In this document: positions 12,416-24,103 of the stretch, piece by piece | Layout of the letters: the number at the start of each line of letters is the position of its first letter | How positions within the stretch are numbered: position 1 is the first letter of the stretch | Assembly (NCBI RefSeq): GCF_051020985.1 | Contig: NC_135007.1 | Coordinates: 13,605,501 to 13,669,500 of the forward strand | From: Nomia melanderi | Lineage: Eukaryota > Arthropoda > Insecta > Hymenoptera > Halictidae | Length of the DNA stretch: 64,000 nt | Reading direction: 5' to 3' | Program-made: the position numbers and the translations under genes | Notes under the pieces: generated by a model | What the model was told of the DNA's origin: nothing | Database searches by the model: none | Seen by the model: the letters and a program-made list of their open reading frames with translations, nothing else

Positions 12416-14294
12416 TTCACCTTTTATTTTCGAACTCTGTAATTTTCTCCTAGCGACCGTGCCACCACGTCGCGCCGAAATTGGTATACGGCGGAAAGAT
12501 TTCGTAGAAATCCCTGACGTTCTTTAATGGGTTTGCCCGTTTGAACGGTGACAATGGCACTTCTGTTGCTCGACTACTCTCCCGAAACGACGAAAAAGAA
12601 GTATCGACGCAACGAGAGAAAAGGGAATGGAGGGAGGCGGAGGATGAGGAAGAAGAACGAACGATCGCGGGAGTTGAGAATTTGGAAGAGGGAATAAGAA
12701 TATCGAGAATGAAACGTTGACTGTAAAGAAGAAACGGGAGAAGAGGACGAAGAAGAAGAAGAGGAAGAAGCAGAAGAAAAGGAGGAGACCGCCGTCGATA
12801 TCTTGCTTTCGTACCCAACTCCGATCGATGTCAGCCGTGTATCGGAAGACGCAAAGTTAAGGAGGGCCGAGGACAACGTATTCGTTTCGAGAAACAAAAG
12901 CCCGCGGCCGGCTGAGCGACGCAAATTTATTCCACTCTAATGTCTCGTACACGAATTCCAATTTCCAGGCAGCGGGAGGCCGCGAAGCGGTTGATCGTTG
13001 CGCGCTCGGCGCTCGCCGCTCGCCGCGCGGGTTACGCGCTCGAGGTCGAGCCGCTTTGTTGCATCCAGCACCTGCGAAAGATCGGCTCGTGTGGCCGATG
13101 GCTGAGCAAACAATACGGACGATGATGCACCGTCTCGGCCGCATTGTCTGTAGCGGGTAGTAGTAGGCGGCGGATTTATCTGCCTACTCGTAGAGTCAGG
13201 TAGAGAAGTCCAAGGGTCCTCGACCCTCGAGAAGCGTCGCGCGGGCCGACGCGACGCGACGGAACCGATGGATCCGCGTTTCGTTCCGGCTCGATTTCGC
13301 GGCGGCTTCGACGCACCGTCTCGTCCCGTCGATAGTTTTAGGCCTCTCTCATCGATGAATTCCGTACGAGACGTCCGATTCGTTTCGGCGGAGGTCGCGC
13401 GAGTACCGGCGCGTTAATCTGAATTCTTGGCGCATATGAAATTCCAGCGCGTGCCGGTAGGAGGAATTCGTTAATTTGTTTTTCTTTCTTTTTTTTTTTC
13501 TTGGAGAGTCGCTCTTAGATCCTCGGTCGCGCCCGCCGCGTCACGAGTCATACGCCGATACACGGAATTATTAACTCGGGAATTTATCACTTACCGTCTG
13601 CCCGCGCGGCGGGAGTAAATCACCGGTGATCTATGCGTGTACCGTTGCGAAATATATTATCGAAGCACGCGATTATTCCGGAAAGCCGAGTTCGAAGCTC
13701 CGCTGTATCGTCGCGCTGGATCGCATGCATCATGTAACCAACATCGGCCTCGTGCCCTCCCGGGGGACGTGTTAACAGATCGTCAAAATTAATGTGCCGC
13801 TTCCTGTTAACATGCAAATTTCGCGACCTTTAGTGCTGGTCTCCACGGTGAAACTCGGCTTGACGCAATCGTGCCTACTCGCGAGGCGCTTCGATCGTTG
13901 CTCGAGATACGAATTCGTTGTTCGCGACGAAAACCGGGGACACGGTTCGCTCTCGCGTCGATGAACCGATCCCTCGTTCGGGAGCCGCGTCTGTCGAGCT
14001 GCTCGTCGCCGTCGAGCCTCGCCGCTGGAAATGGGAAATTCGTATAGGCCGTGCACGCGAAATATTCGGAATCTTTTTCTCGTCGCGTCACGAAATTCCA
14101 GGACCTTTGGCACGGGCGTAGAAGAGGCTCGTAGAGTCGACCGCGGAATGAGCGCCGTTGGTAAGTCAGTTCTTCGCATACCGGGCGCTCAGGTAGGTAG
14201 GAAGGCAGTGAACGTGGCCGAAGAAGGAAGGAAACGAGGAATCCACGGAGAAAGAAAGAGGCAGCTAGGAGACGGGAAGGGGAAGAGAGAGGCG

Positions 14295-14391
14295 CAAGCA
14301 GCAAAGCAAGCAGGCAGTCAGGCAGGCAAGCAGGCAGGCAGGCAGGCTAGCAGGCAAGCTAGCAGGCAGGGAAGCAGGCAGGCAGCAAGGT

Positions 14392-14425
<34 letters not shown>

Positions 14426-14470
14426 CAAGCAGGCAGGCAGTCAGGCAGTCAGGCAGGCAAGCAGTCAGGA
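14295..14470. repeat. AGGC tetranucleotide repeat
   Basis: About 175 bp of (GGCA)n with AAGC, GTCA and CTAG variants, uninterrupted by longer unique sequence. It is among the longest tandem arrays in the window and lies about 1.9 kb upstream of the dachsous start codon. Confidence 0.95.
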
Positions 14471-14499
14471 GAGCAAGGAAGCGGCCGTGCGAGCAAGCA

Positions 14500-16215
14500 A
14501 GTAAGCAGGGAAGCGAGGAGTTTGGTATAGTCTAGCTGCTCGGTGCCGCGAAGCGCGCTGAATGCCGAGGCCCCGGCATATCGGGGCCCAGTATTACCTC
14601 TCCCCTCTCCAAGATGGCCGCCAGCTCGGGTCCAGCCGGGTCCCCCTGACCGAGCCAGCCGAGTCCACCGAGTTAGGGGAAGGGTAGGCCTTGCAGGTGC
14701 CGCCATGTCAGTGCATGCCTAACCTCGAAGCCGCGCGGAACGGACGCTGGGCCCAAGAACGCGACACCTCGTGCTGCTCACGGTTCCTGCCATATTACTC
14801 TTCCGGGCTGAGAGTGGAACCACGTTCGGCCGCAGAGTGATCGGGATTCCGAATGTCCAAGGTCGATCGGTTAGTCACCGTTCAGGGAGCACGAAACGGT
14901 CCGCGTTGAGTCGATCGCTGGATCGCGAATCGTTCGGAGCACGGGAACGTATCGTCCCCGCGGTCGAGTCGCGGGCGAGGGTGTCCTCGAGTGCGGAAAG
15001 GAGCCTACGATCGGAACGGAGAGCGCGTTCAGCGAGATACGGGGCCGAAGGTCACGCATCGGGCCGCCAACGGTACGCGAAGCCGCGGTTCATCGACGAG
15101 GTCCGGCGGTCGCGTTCTATTCCGAGGTATCCGCGGTTTATGGATTCGCTCGCGTCTAGTGCGCGTCGTGGTTGACAGTTTGGTGGAGAGGACCGGGTGA
15201 CTGTAAGCCAAGTTGGAAGTCGAACGCGAACGCGAACGCGAACGCGAACGCGGTCGCGGTGCAAGCGGAGTCAGAGTCCCCGGAGAAGGTAGACTCGACT
15301 CGTTCGCCGAGTCGCGCGCGCTCGCTCGCTGGTCCAACTGGTCCTGCCTGGTCGTTAACTTCCGAGAGGATTGATCGACGATCCGGAAGACAGGAGCTCG
15401 CGCGGCCGCGCTTTCCAACGATGATGACAAAAGCCGCCGCGGATCGGGCCTTATAAGCGATTCGCGTCGAGCCGGCGAGGACGCGGACGGGCACCGGCGG
15501 AGGGTGGATTTTCGGCGCTGGGCCCGACGGGACCGCGCGAGAGATGAAGGCCGATCTGGACGCGAGAGGATCGCGCCGGGTTCGCGACTGGTTCCCCTCG
15601 TGTTGATCGTCTGGTTTATCCGGCGTGGATCTAACGCGAGGAATGCACGATATATCTCGGCCCGAAGATATTCTAGCAACGGCGAGGACACTGGATAGCG
15701 CGGCGTGCCAGCACGAGCGTGCCACAGGGAAACGGAGATAGGCGGGCACGTACGCGTTGGTGGGACGAACGGAGGAACAACGACCGGAGAATACGGGAGA
15801 CCGGGGATAGACCGGGACGGAACGACGCGATACGGAGCCGAGATAGACCCGCGGCCGCTAATGGAATTTCCGCGACGCGTCGCGGATCTTCGGTGAACGC
15901 CACATCGAGCGGAAGATCGGCGGACAGAGAACAGAGAAGTCGTCGCGCCGAGACGATTCGGTACGCGTGCTACTACGACGTGGTGGAAGTGATCGCGAAT
16001 AGAGAAACCAGAATAAAGCGTGATTGTGGTTGGTGCTGGTGCTGCTGGTGGGTGATCAATGTGCTGGTGGATCGGATATTCGTGCTTTTCGTCGTCGGTC
16101 GTTCGATAAACGAAGGAGGGAAACGCGCGCAACAGAAGGCGGATAGGTAGGCGAGAGCTAGCCGAGCCAGGGAAGCTGCCACCGTGTCCTCGTCTCGGAG
16201 CGTTTCACGGCGCGT
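14500..16215 (+). promoter_or_regulatory. probable dachsous promoter and 5' leader region
   Basis: GC- and CpG-rich DNA directly upstream of the dachsous first coding exon, with no conserved coding potential. An AAGATGGCCGCC sequence at 14611-14622 matches the YY1/Pleiohomeotic core, and a second GCCAT core is at 14702-14706. The transcription start cannot be fixed from sequence. A 367-codon open frame on the minus strand (15029-16132) is Arg/Ser/Pro-rich and is a composition artefact. Confidence 0.35.
15220..15260. repeat. GAACGC hexamer repeat
   Basis: About six tandem copies of a cgaacg-type hexamer in the putative dachsous leader or promoter region. Confidence 0.85.
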
Positions 16216-16296
16216 ATGACGGATCCTTGGCGGTGTCGCCGGTGTTCGCGTCCACTCACTCACGATCGTACAGCGATGGAGAGGTCGAGGAGATAA
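16216..16296 (+). CDS. upstream open reading frame in the dachsous leader
   Basis: An ATG at 16216 opens a 26-codon frame ending in TAA at 16294-16296, about 90 nt before the dachsous start and in a different frame. It is Arg-rich and resembles nothing known, so any effect would be on translation of the main frame and not through the peptide. It matters only if the transcript start lies upstream of it, which cannot be shown here. Confidence 0.3.
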   Translation: MTDPWRCRRCSRPLTHDRTAMERSRR

Positions 16297-16310
16297 TAGA
16301 CCGCAAGACG

Positions 16311-16374
16311 GGGGAGGAGGAGGAGGAGGCGGCGGCGGCGGTGGTGGTGGTGGTGGCGACGGCGGCGGCGACGG
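16311..16374 (+). repeat. GGA/GGC/GGT trinucleotide repeat just before the dachsous ATG
   Basis: A compound G-rich triplet array ends 13 nt before the start codon. In the dachsous frame it would read as polyglycine, and that frame stays open back to a TGA at 16217-16219, but it has no ATG of its own before 16388. A G-rich leader of this kind can form stable structure in the mRNA. Confidence 0.9.
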
Positions 16375-16387
16375 TGAAGGCTCCAGG

Positions 16388-18076
16388 ATGCGGCACCTGC
16401 TACTGTTCCTCGTCCTGGGAGCGACTCTCGCCCCGGGCACGTGGTCCGAGCTCGTCAGATACTTGGAGGTCTCGGAGAACGCGAGGCCAGGCACCAGGGT
16501 CGGTTACATCGACGCCGACAGTCCGCCCTATTTGATAGTGTCGGTCTCGGGGTCCGCGGTCGACTCGGACTTGAACGTGGATTATGGGACGGGGGAGATT
16601 CGGACGAAGGTGCCGTTGGACCGCGAGACCAGGCCGTCCTACAGCCTGGTCGCCCTGCCGCAGAACATTCAGGTGGTCGTGAAAGTGCTCGACGAGAACG
16701 ACAACGCGCCGACGTTCCCGGTGGACCGCGTGGACGTCGAGTTCCCGGAGAACTCGCCGCGCGACGCGAAGAGGGCCCTGCCGCCCGCGAAGGACCCCGA
16801 TCTCGATCAGTACTCGACCCAACGGTACGAGATCGTCTCCGGGAACCACGGGGACGCGTTCAGGCTGTCCCCGCATCGCGGCCGCGACGGCGTCCTCTAC
16901 CTGGACCTACAGAATTCCGGCTCCCTGGACCGGGAGGCTCGCTCGCAGTATCACTTGGTGATAGAAGCGCTGGACGGCGGCGCTCCGCCTCTACGCTCGA
17001 GGCTGCACGTGAACGTGACGGTACAGGATGTTAACGACAATCCGCCGATCTTCAACCAGACGACGTACGTCGCGAGCATACCGGAGAACGCGACCGTCGG
17101 CACGCCGGTGCTCGCGGTGAACGCGACGGACAGCGACGCCGGCGACAACGGCCGCATCGAGTATTCGATCAATCGCCGGCAATCCGACCGCGAGGAGATG
17201 TTTCGCATCGATCCGGAGACCGGCATGGTGTACGTGAACAAGGCGCTGGATTTCGAGTCTAAGGAACGGCACGAGCTGGTGATCGTCGCTAGGGACTGCG
17301 GCGCGCAGCCGCTCGAGGCGAGCGCGTTCCTCTCGGTGAACGTTACCGACGTCAATGACAATCAGCCGGCGATCACGGTGATCTTCCTGTCGGACGACGC
17401 GACCCCGAAGATCAGCGAGAGCGCGCAGCCCGGGCAGTTCGTGGCCAGGATATCGGTCAGCGATCCGGACTCCAGGACCGAGTACTCGAACGCGACGGTC
17501 ACGTTGACCGGCGGCGAGGGACACTTCGGCCTGGCGACCAGGGAGAACTACATATATTTGGTCGTGGTCGAGAGGCCGCTCGACCGCGAGGAGAAACCCG
17601 TCTACGATCTGTCGGTCGAGGCGACCGACGCGGGCACGCCGCCGCTCAGGGCCGTCCGGACCTTTCGGCTTCTCGTCACCGACGTCAACGATAACGCGCC
17701 GAAATTCGTCCAGGAGAGGTACGAGGCCCACTTGCTGGAGGCATCGGAGCCGGGCACCCCGGTGCTCAAAGTGACGGCCACTGATCTCGACGAGGGCTCC
17801 AATTCCGCCATCAAGTACTCCCTGGTGAATTCCACGTGGTTCGCGATCGACGAGTCGTCCGGCCTGATCACCACGATCACTCACGTGGATTGCGAGGCCG
17901 ACCCCGCGCCGATTTTAGTGGTGATCGCGACGGATTCCGGGTGTCCGCCGCTGAGCAGCAGTGCAACGGTTCGCGTCACGGTTCACGACCTCAACGACAA
18001 CGAGCCCATCTTCGAGAAGCCCCTGTACAACGCGACAGTGCCGGAGGACATGCCCGTTGGACGCTGCTTTCTCAAG
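16388..18076 (+). CDS. ds: Dachsous protocadherin, first coding exon (N-terminal 563 residues)
   Basis: Partial gene: 563 codons ending in phase 0 at FLK before a GT donor. Residues 1-20 are a signal peptide with likely cleavage after TWS. Five cadherin repeats follow, ended by calcium-binding linkers DENDNAP (102), DVNDNPP (214), DVNDNQP (321), DVNDNAP (432) and DLNDNEP (534). A sixth repeat begins at about 540. The repeats keep LDRE, AxD and PEN motifs. The opening PPYLIV, TGEIRTKVPLDRE and SYSLVALP, and the later FLSDDATPKISESAQPG, are diagnostic of insect Dachsous over Fat or other cadherins. Dachsous is a huge single-pass protein with about 27 repeats that binds Fat on neighbouring cells; with Four-jointed it sets planar polarity and feeds the Hippo pathway (family knowledge). 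The ATG at 16388 is the first after an in-frame stop at 16217 and is followed at once by the signal peptide. The remaining exons lie beyond the right edge. Confidence 0.95.
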
Positions 18077-18864
18077 GTTAGAACCCACGCAAACCTGCGC
18101 TTTCGATCTGTACCTTATCCCCGGTGCTTTTCCCTCTCGTTCCGCGAGACGACAGTGGAAACACCGGGCCCGTTAAAGGCGCGTTACACGCGAAGTTGAA
18201 ACGTTTGCGTAATCTCGCGGGACGTCGGCGCTCGCGTCGCAAACGTGTACCGAGATTGACGTTCATCGATCTTCGACGGGAGCGGTCCCCTAATTGATCT
18301 GTCATCGAGAACGACGGTCGACGTTCCTCGCTGAGGATTCGTCGCCGATTAATAGCGCGCGCGCGAAAGTGACAGCGTTCGGCTAGGCCCGCGACTAGCT
18401 AGCGATTGCGTAACCTCGATCTCGCGGCGCATCGTTCTCGCGTTAAAGGTTTCCTGAAACGCAGCTGCTGGCCGAAAGGGCAGCCGCGTTAGCGACCAGT
18501 CGCGCCGCGAGGCAAATATCCACGTTACGCTGGGAAACTCGTAATTGGTACCGGCGGTTCGGGCCGAGCTCTTCGAAAGGTTTTATCCAGCGTGTTGCAA
18601 TTAGCGTGTTTATCGTCGCGGATATTCGCGCAGCGTTATCGATCAGATTCTTTACCCGCGAAAGCAGGCAGAGTCGGCGGTCGGCTCGCGTCGCTCGAGA
18701 CCTGGAGGCGGAATAAATCCGCGCTCGTTCATTTGCATGCGTCGCCCGCTCGGTCTGCCATGAACGAACTCTCGCTCGCCACGGCTCGCTGCGAGCGTGA
18801 TCCGAGCAATACGAGTAGGAGCCGCGCGTAGGAACCTGAATGGGAAAAGCATCTCGCGTACGAA

Positions 18865-18916
18865 TGCGAGGCGAAGCGAGGCGAGGCGAGGCGAGGCGAG
18901 GCGAGGCGAGGTGAGG
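18865..18916. repeat. GGCGA pentamer repeat
   Basis: About nine tandem copies of gcgag/ggcga with one substitution near the start, inside the dachsous intron. Confidence 0.9.
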
Positions 18917-19194
18917 TCGTCTCGAAAGAGAGGTCCGAAAAGCTTCGCGCTCGCGGCTGCTCCGCCTTTACGCGTTCGCCGGAACACGTGGCCGGTAGAG
19001 ACGCGGGCTCGTCTCGCGCGAGGAAACCTGTTGGCAACAGTTTCTTTGTAGCCACGGCGAGACGCTCTTCCCTGAAGCGTTGTTCGACCGGGAACAAGTT
19101 GCTCTCGACACCGACGCTGCTTTACGAGCCACGCTCGATCGGTATACCTTTACGGCGCGTGGACTCGCCGATCCTCGCCGTCCCAGAGTGCCGA

Positions 19195-19195
19195 C

Positions 19196-19226
<31 letters not shown>

Positions 19227-19227
19227 C
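19195..19227. repeat. GGC trinucleotide repeat
   Basis: About ten pure GGC units within the dachsous intron; CpG-containing and very GC-rich. Confidence 0.9.
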
Positions 19228-22200
19228 GAGCAGCCTCGCACGTCCCGGCCAGCGGGTTTCGCAGACTAATTCGAAAAACTGGACATACCCGAGGCGCGAA
19301 TGCGTTTCTGAAATTTGAGATGTCGAAGCGTTCCGCGAAGGGGATTACGCGGGCGTTACCTGCTGTCGCCTTTTAAGGACGATCGTCTTACGCTCCGCGT
19401 AATCGTCGAAGGTAATACTATACTTATACGCTCGTTTGCGTACGATAACGAAGTCGTTACGGGTTCTTGTGGGCTGTTGAAGTAACGAGCAGTAACCCAC
19501 TTCTTTGCGGGCGAAATTTCTCGCCGAACACACTCCGTCCCGCGGATATGAAAGCGAAACGCTCTGACGCAACGCGTCCATGTAACATCGAGCCGTCGAT
19601 GGCTCCTCCTATATCGTTTCGCGTCGCGAGAAGTTGTTTCTCGTTTGACTTCATTTTCATCCTGCTTGTCCTCTTCTTCTTCTTCCACCAACGTCTTCTT
19701 CGTTTTCTTCGACTTCTGACTTTCCACGAGGAATCTTCGTGGAGAGCGACACGCGAAACCGGGACCGCGCGCGTCGCGAGACGAGCGCGAGGTAGTCGTC
19801 ACCGCTGTGACGAAGCGTCTGTCATTCATAACGTCCGTGATCCGTGGACCGTGGATTCGAAAGACTCCGACCGGCGGAGAGGAGAAGCGGCTGGAAGAGG
19901 GAGAGAGGAGGGAAAGATGGGAGAAAAGGGCGCGCGGCAGAAAAAGAGGAGAAAAATCCTCCCTCGATCTTCCTTCCTCTTTCTCCCTCCCACGAACATT
20001 CGGCCGTCCATCTGGCCGAGCGAAACGCGTGCCTTCTTTTTTCTCCCGTTGGATTGTCATCCGCATTCAAGGGAGAAGCGGTGAATGCTCGCGGCCGGTG
20101 CGCATCGAATACCGAATACCGAGCACCGAATACGGAACGTCTCACGGAAATTCTAATAAACGAGTAGGCCTCGCAATAAGCGCGCGCGCCGGGATACGCG
20201 CACGGCCACGGCTATTAACGGCTCGGTCGAACATTTGTACGATATATATTTTATCGGTGTTTCGTTGCCTAGTTCAATGACGATTTATAATTGTTGCCCT
20301 CTCGACTATAATTATTATAATTACAGATTTTTCGGGCTCTCCCACCCGTCCGGCGGAGCCGAACCGGCCGGACGGCCGCTTCTTCTCGTTCCATCCCTCT
20401 GAGTACCGGCTCCACCCCTTCGAGTCTACCTTCTTCTCTGCCTCTCCTCGCCGCCTCGCGCCGTTTCGCTCGTTTTTCGCGACCTCTTCCCCGCGAATTT
20501 CTCGTCACGCCTCGGGAACGGGTTTCGAGGGCCGCGATCGCGTTGAATCGTCGATCGTCGCTAACGACGCGGCGAGAGAAAAACGCGGATCGACCTCCGG
20601 GCTATTCTTCCCTATCGGACGGCCCTCGGCCGTGTGCGTGCGCTTTCACGCGTTAAACTATTCGTATCCGTCAGCCGAGTATCCGTCTCTCTATTCCGCG
20701 TGGCAGGACACGGGTTCCGATTCATCCTCGCGCGAGGCCCCCATTATCCGTTCTAACCGGTAACCGAGGATCATTAAGCCACGGCGGAGCCTTTTGTCCG
20801 GCTGCGCGCGTTCCTCTTCGGCCGCGGACGGTGGAAGGCATTACGGGGGAGCGAGTACCTTCGGACCGAGTTCGCCGGTCCGGTACGGTTTCGGTGAAAT
20901 TGTCTCCGGCTCGGGGAAAGCTGTGCTCCGGTAACTCCGTTCGACTCACGAGCGCCGATGAGATTTCGATCGTGGCACCGGCGGCCCGGAGACGTGGAAG
21001 ACGCAGCGCGAGACGCGGCGGCGCATCAGTCGGGTGGCTGGGGTGTGCATCGTGTATCGCGGTACAAAGTGATGACCGTAATGACTCTAACCACCGTCTG
21101 ACATCTGGCATTAGGCACTCGAGCTTTCGAGTGGCAACGCCCGCAGCAATTGTTGCCGTTTACGACTGCCGTGCACGCTCTCCTTCTTTCCCTGTCGCTC
21201 CGTTCCGGCGTCCCTCTCGGCTCGCTTCTCTCTCTCCTCTCTCGCGCGCTCTCGTCGCTCCCTCGGCTCTTCTCGCTCTCTTCACCGCGCCTATGCCTGG
21301 TCCCGTCTTTCTTCTTGTTTCTCTGCCTCCTGCTCGCTCGTCCGCTCTCGATCCTACGCGCTATAGACCGCATTCCCGAGTGCAACGACGAGGCAGAGAT
21401 ATATGTATATGCATTCGCGTGCACCGGTCGCTGCAGCCACCGCGCGCCTCTACTCGCGCTACATTGCGACCGCGGACCAGCTCTATACTCTCTCCGTCTT
21501 CCTCCCGTTCTCGGTCTCCCTCGGCGCGTTGGTCTCGGCGCTCGCCGTTCCACGTTACAAACGTCGTCCGCTCCTCGTATTTCGGTCATTCCGTTGCTCT
21601 GGAAATCCACCGAGCGCCGCTCCGCGCCGCGCCGCGCCGCGCCGGCTCGACACGCTCGACCAGTGGCGTTCCTTCCATTCGAAGCCCCGTGACACGGCCT
21701 CCCCGGTCTCCCTTCGGTTTTCCGCGACGCGAATCACCCGGCGGAATTGCGAAACCGCCGCGTAACAGCCGCGCGGTTGTTTATCTCCGTTTCTGGAATA
21801 ATAGAGACAGGGCCGACGGGAAAACGGTTTGCCTCTCACCGAGTGGGAACCCGGCTAATCTCCGTGTATCCTGGCGCAATTACCGACGCTCGAAAGTCCT
21901 CGTCGTCGTCGTCGTTGTCGTCGATCGGACTCCATGTTTAAACCCTAACATTCCATGCAGGCTATCGGTTAAATCTCCGTACTTGGGTCCATCGATTCTT
22001 CGGTTCTTCGCGCGTTCGCTGTTATGAACGCGGCGGACGTCGTCCGCTCGTCCATCCTCCGAAACGATCGCCGGGTGCCACCTCGGGTAACGGGACGCCG
22101 TAACGAAGGGGCTAATAGGGCCGGAAATTACGGATAATTAGGCGATAACGGGAAACAAGATCGGGGGACCGCCGATTACGCGGAATCGCGGCGACCGCTT

Positions 22201-23879
22201 CCACGTAAAGAGCGAGGGAGGCGAAGCTTGGTCGTCGAGTTTCCGTGTGTCCCTGAATTACTCAACGTCCTCTTCCTCCATCGGTGGGTGGCGAACCGCG
22301 CGACGATCGATCGTCGCCGTTCGTCCTCTCGTTTCCGTGGATCGGTCGATCTTCGCGCGGCGGCTCGTAGCTTAACGAGAACGAGCGAGACGGAGAAGTA
22401 GGATGCAGCGGCGGAGGAGGAGGAGGTCGCATACCAATGGATACGATGACTGACCCGCATCGCGAGTATGCGTGCGCGCGTACGTGCACGCCGCGCGGCG
22501 CACCGCTCGGATTCGTTCATCGATTCGTGGATCGCGTCGCCGAGAGCACGCGATCGCGAATCGGGTAACGGTAGGAAACAAAGATCCTCGGGACGCGTGC
22601 GCCCGCTGTAAGATTGTCCGTTATATTTATCGGCGAGCATTTTACACCGACGGGATTATGTCGTCGTAAAAAATATCGACGCGAGACAATTACGCGGCAC
22701 GAGTAGCGCGACATTAACCCGTCGCAACTCGAGGGGCGACTCTCGGTCACCGGTCGATTCGATACAGGGGAATTATTGAGTCTTGTGTATAATATCACGG
22801 TGCGTGCGACGCGCCGATGCGCGGGACATTGAAATGAAACGGCCGCGTTCCTTAATTTATGCGTGTCTTCTCGTTGGTTAGCGTCGTAGGTAGTTGCCTG
22901 TATCTCATCGGAAACCGTCGAATGTTTCTAGCGAGAACCCATCGAGCGCGGAGGGTTAGCGCTGAAATGGCATGCAATCGCGATGGCAATTGGAGAGCGA
23001 AAATAGCAGCGCGATCGCGGATGAGGGATAGGAGGCGTGGAAAGGAGTTCGAGTCGCGAGACGCTCCGCGAGAAACTGCTCGTAAAATATTCGCGTTAGC
23101 GTGGTCCGGTTCGCCAGCGGACCAGGACCGACCCGTAGAAATCTCGGAGTAACACCTTTCTCGCCGGTCATGGGTGCAATTATCGCGGCGCTGAATTACG
23201 ATGTCGATTAAGCGCGTCTCGCTTTTCACCGCCTCGACAATTTTCACCGATCGAGCCGTGCTATTATCGTCCCCTCGACGTCTATGAGGCGCCTCGGTAA
23301 TCTCCCGCGATGCCCGCGGACCGTTTAAACGGGGTAACCGTCGGCGGACCGACTACGAATCTAGCGACATTTCGCTTTCTCCGACGCGGCCCGTTCGTTC
23401 CCTCGATCGGAAGCTCGATGGCGAAGGCGAGGACCCGTCGCAACGTCGCATCGATGCGCCGTCGTTCGCATAACTGCACACGCAGCTTTCGATTGTCGAT
23501 GCAGAGAGCGATATCGACGCCGATTCCGTGGCTCGGTCTTCCGCGCTGCATGCCAACGCGGCGCACACCCGTTGTTCGAGCGCGGCGAGACCGATTGAAT
23601 TTTACTCGGCCGTCGCCGGTTATCGAAATTCTTCGCTGCTCTTCCTGAAGTTTCACGGGACGCGTCCCACCGACCGAAGGGAACGCCTCGGAATTTCCTT
23701 GGTGCACCGCTCCCTTTCACCGCGGTGTTCGCGCCGGGGAACAACGCCCCGACCGGTGGAATTAAGATTTCGCGGGTTACGGAAAAGCGAGCACGACAGG
23801 TGTTTCAATTTGTCGGCCGATTGAAACGCGAGTCGGCCCGATTTTCAAGATTCCGCCGTCCGTTCGTACGAGAAATCCG

Positions 23880-23913
23880 ATCGATCGATCGGCCGGTCGG
23901 TCGGTCGGTCGGC
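23880..23913. repeat. GATC/GGTC tetranucleotide repeat
   Basis: Three TCGA-type units followed by four to five GGTC units; short compound microsatellite in the dachsous intron. Confidence 0.8.
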
Positions 23914-24080
23914 CTCGATCGGGGAGCCGTAGGCTGTCGGCCGCGTTTCTTCCACGTTTAACGAAACGATCGTGGAACGAGCGGGACGAAAGAGAAGCCG
24001 ATCGCGAGTGCGTGCACGCGGTACACGTGTGTACTTACACGGATCGGTGTATGTATCGAGGCGTCGCGTCGGAAGAGAAA

Positions 24081-24103
24081 GCGAGCGAGCGAGCGAGCGA
24101 GCG
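24081..24103. repeat. GCGA tetranucleotide repeat
   Basis: Five to six tandem gcga units in the dachsous intron. Confidence 0.8.

Larger units (their letters stand above)
9300..14500. other. GC-rich region between Gemin8 and dachsous, no gene recognised
   Basis: CpG-rich DNA with purine and pyrimidine microsatellites. An 81-codon frame at 9742-9987 and an overlapping 147-codon frame on the other strand (9547-9990) are open together but match nothing I know and have no splice context. The rest is low complexity (Lys/Glu/Asp repeats at 10.8-10.95 kb, Ser/Leu/Phe shadows of CT tracts). The region probably holds distal promoter or leader sequence of dachsous. Confidence 0.6.

Noticed and set aside
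14700..14750. Initiator (TCAGT) plus DPE-like GGACG as a dachsous core promoter
   Set aside because: The GGACG lies about 33 nt after the initiator A and not at the required +28 spacing.
15029..16132. 367-codon open frame on the minus strand upstream of dachsous
   Set aside because: It is Arg/Ser/Pro-rich, overlaps several other open frames on both strands, and contains the hexamer repeat translated as alternating Arg/Ser. It arises from the scarcity of stop codons in CpG-rich DNA.
20831..22027. 398-codon open frame in the dachsous intron
   Set aside because: Very Arg/Ser-rich with no domain resemblance, and two other frames are open over the same bases. It is a composition artefact.
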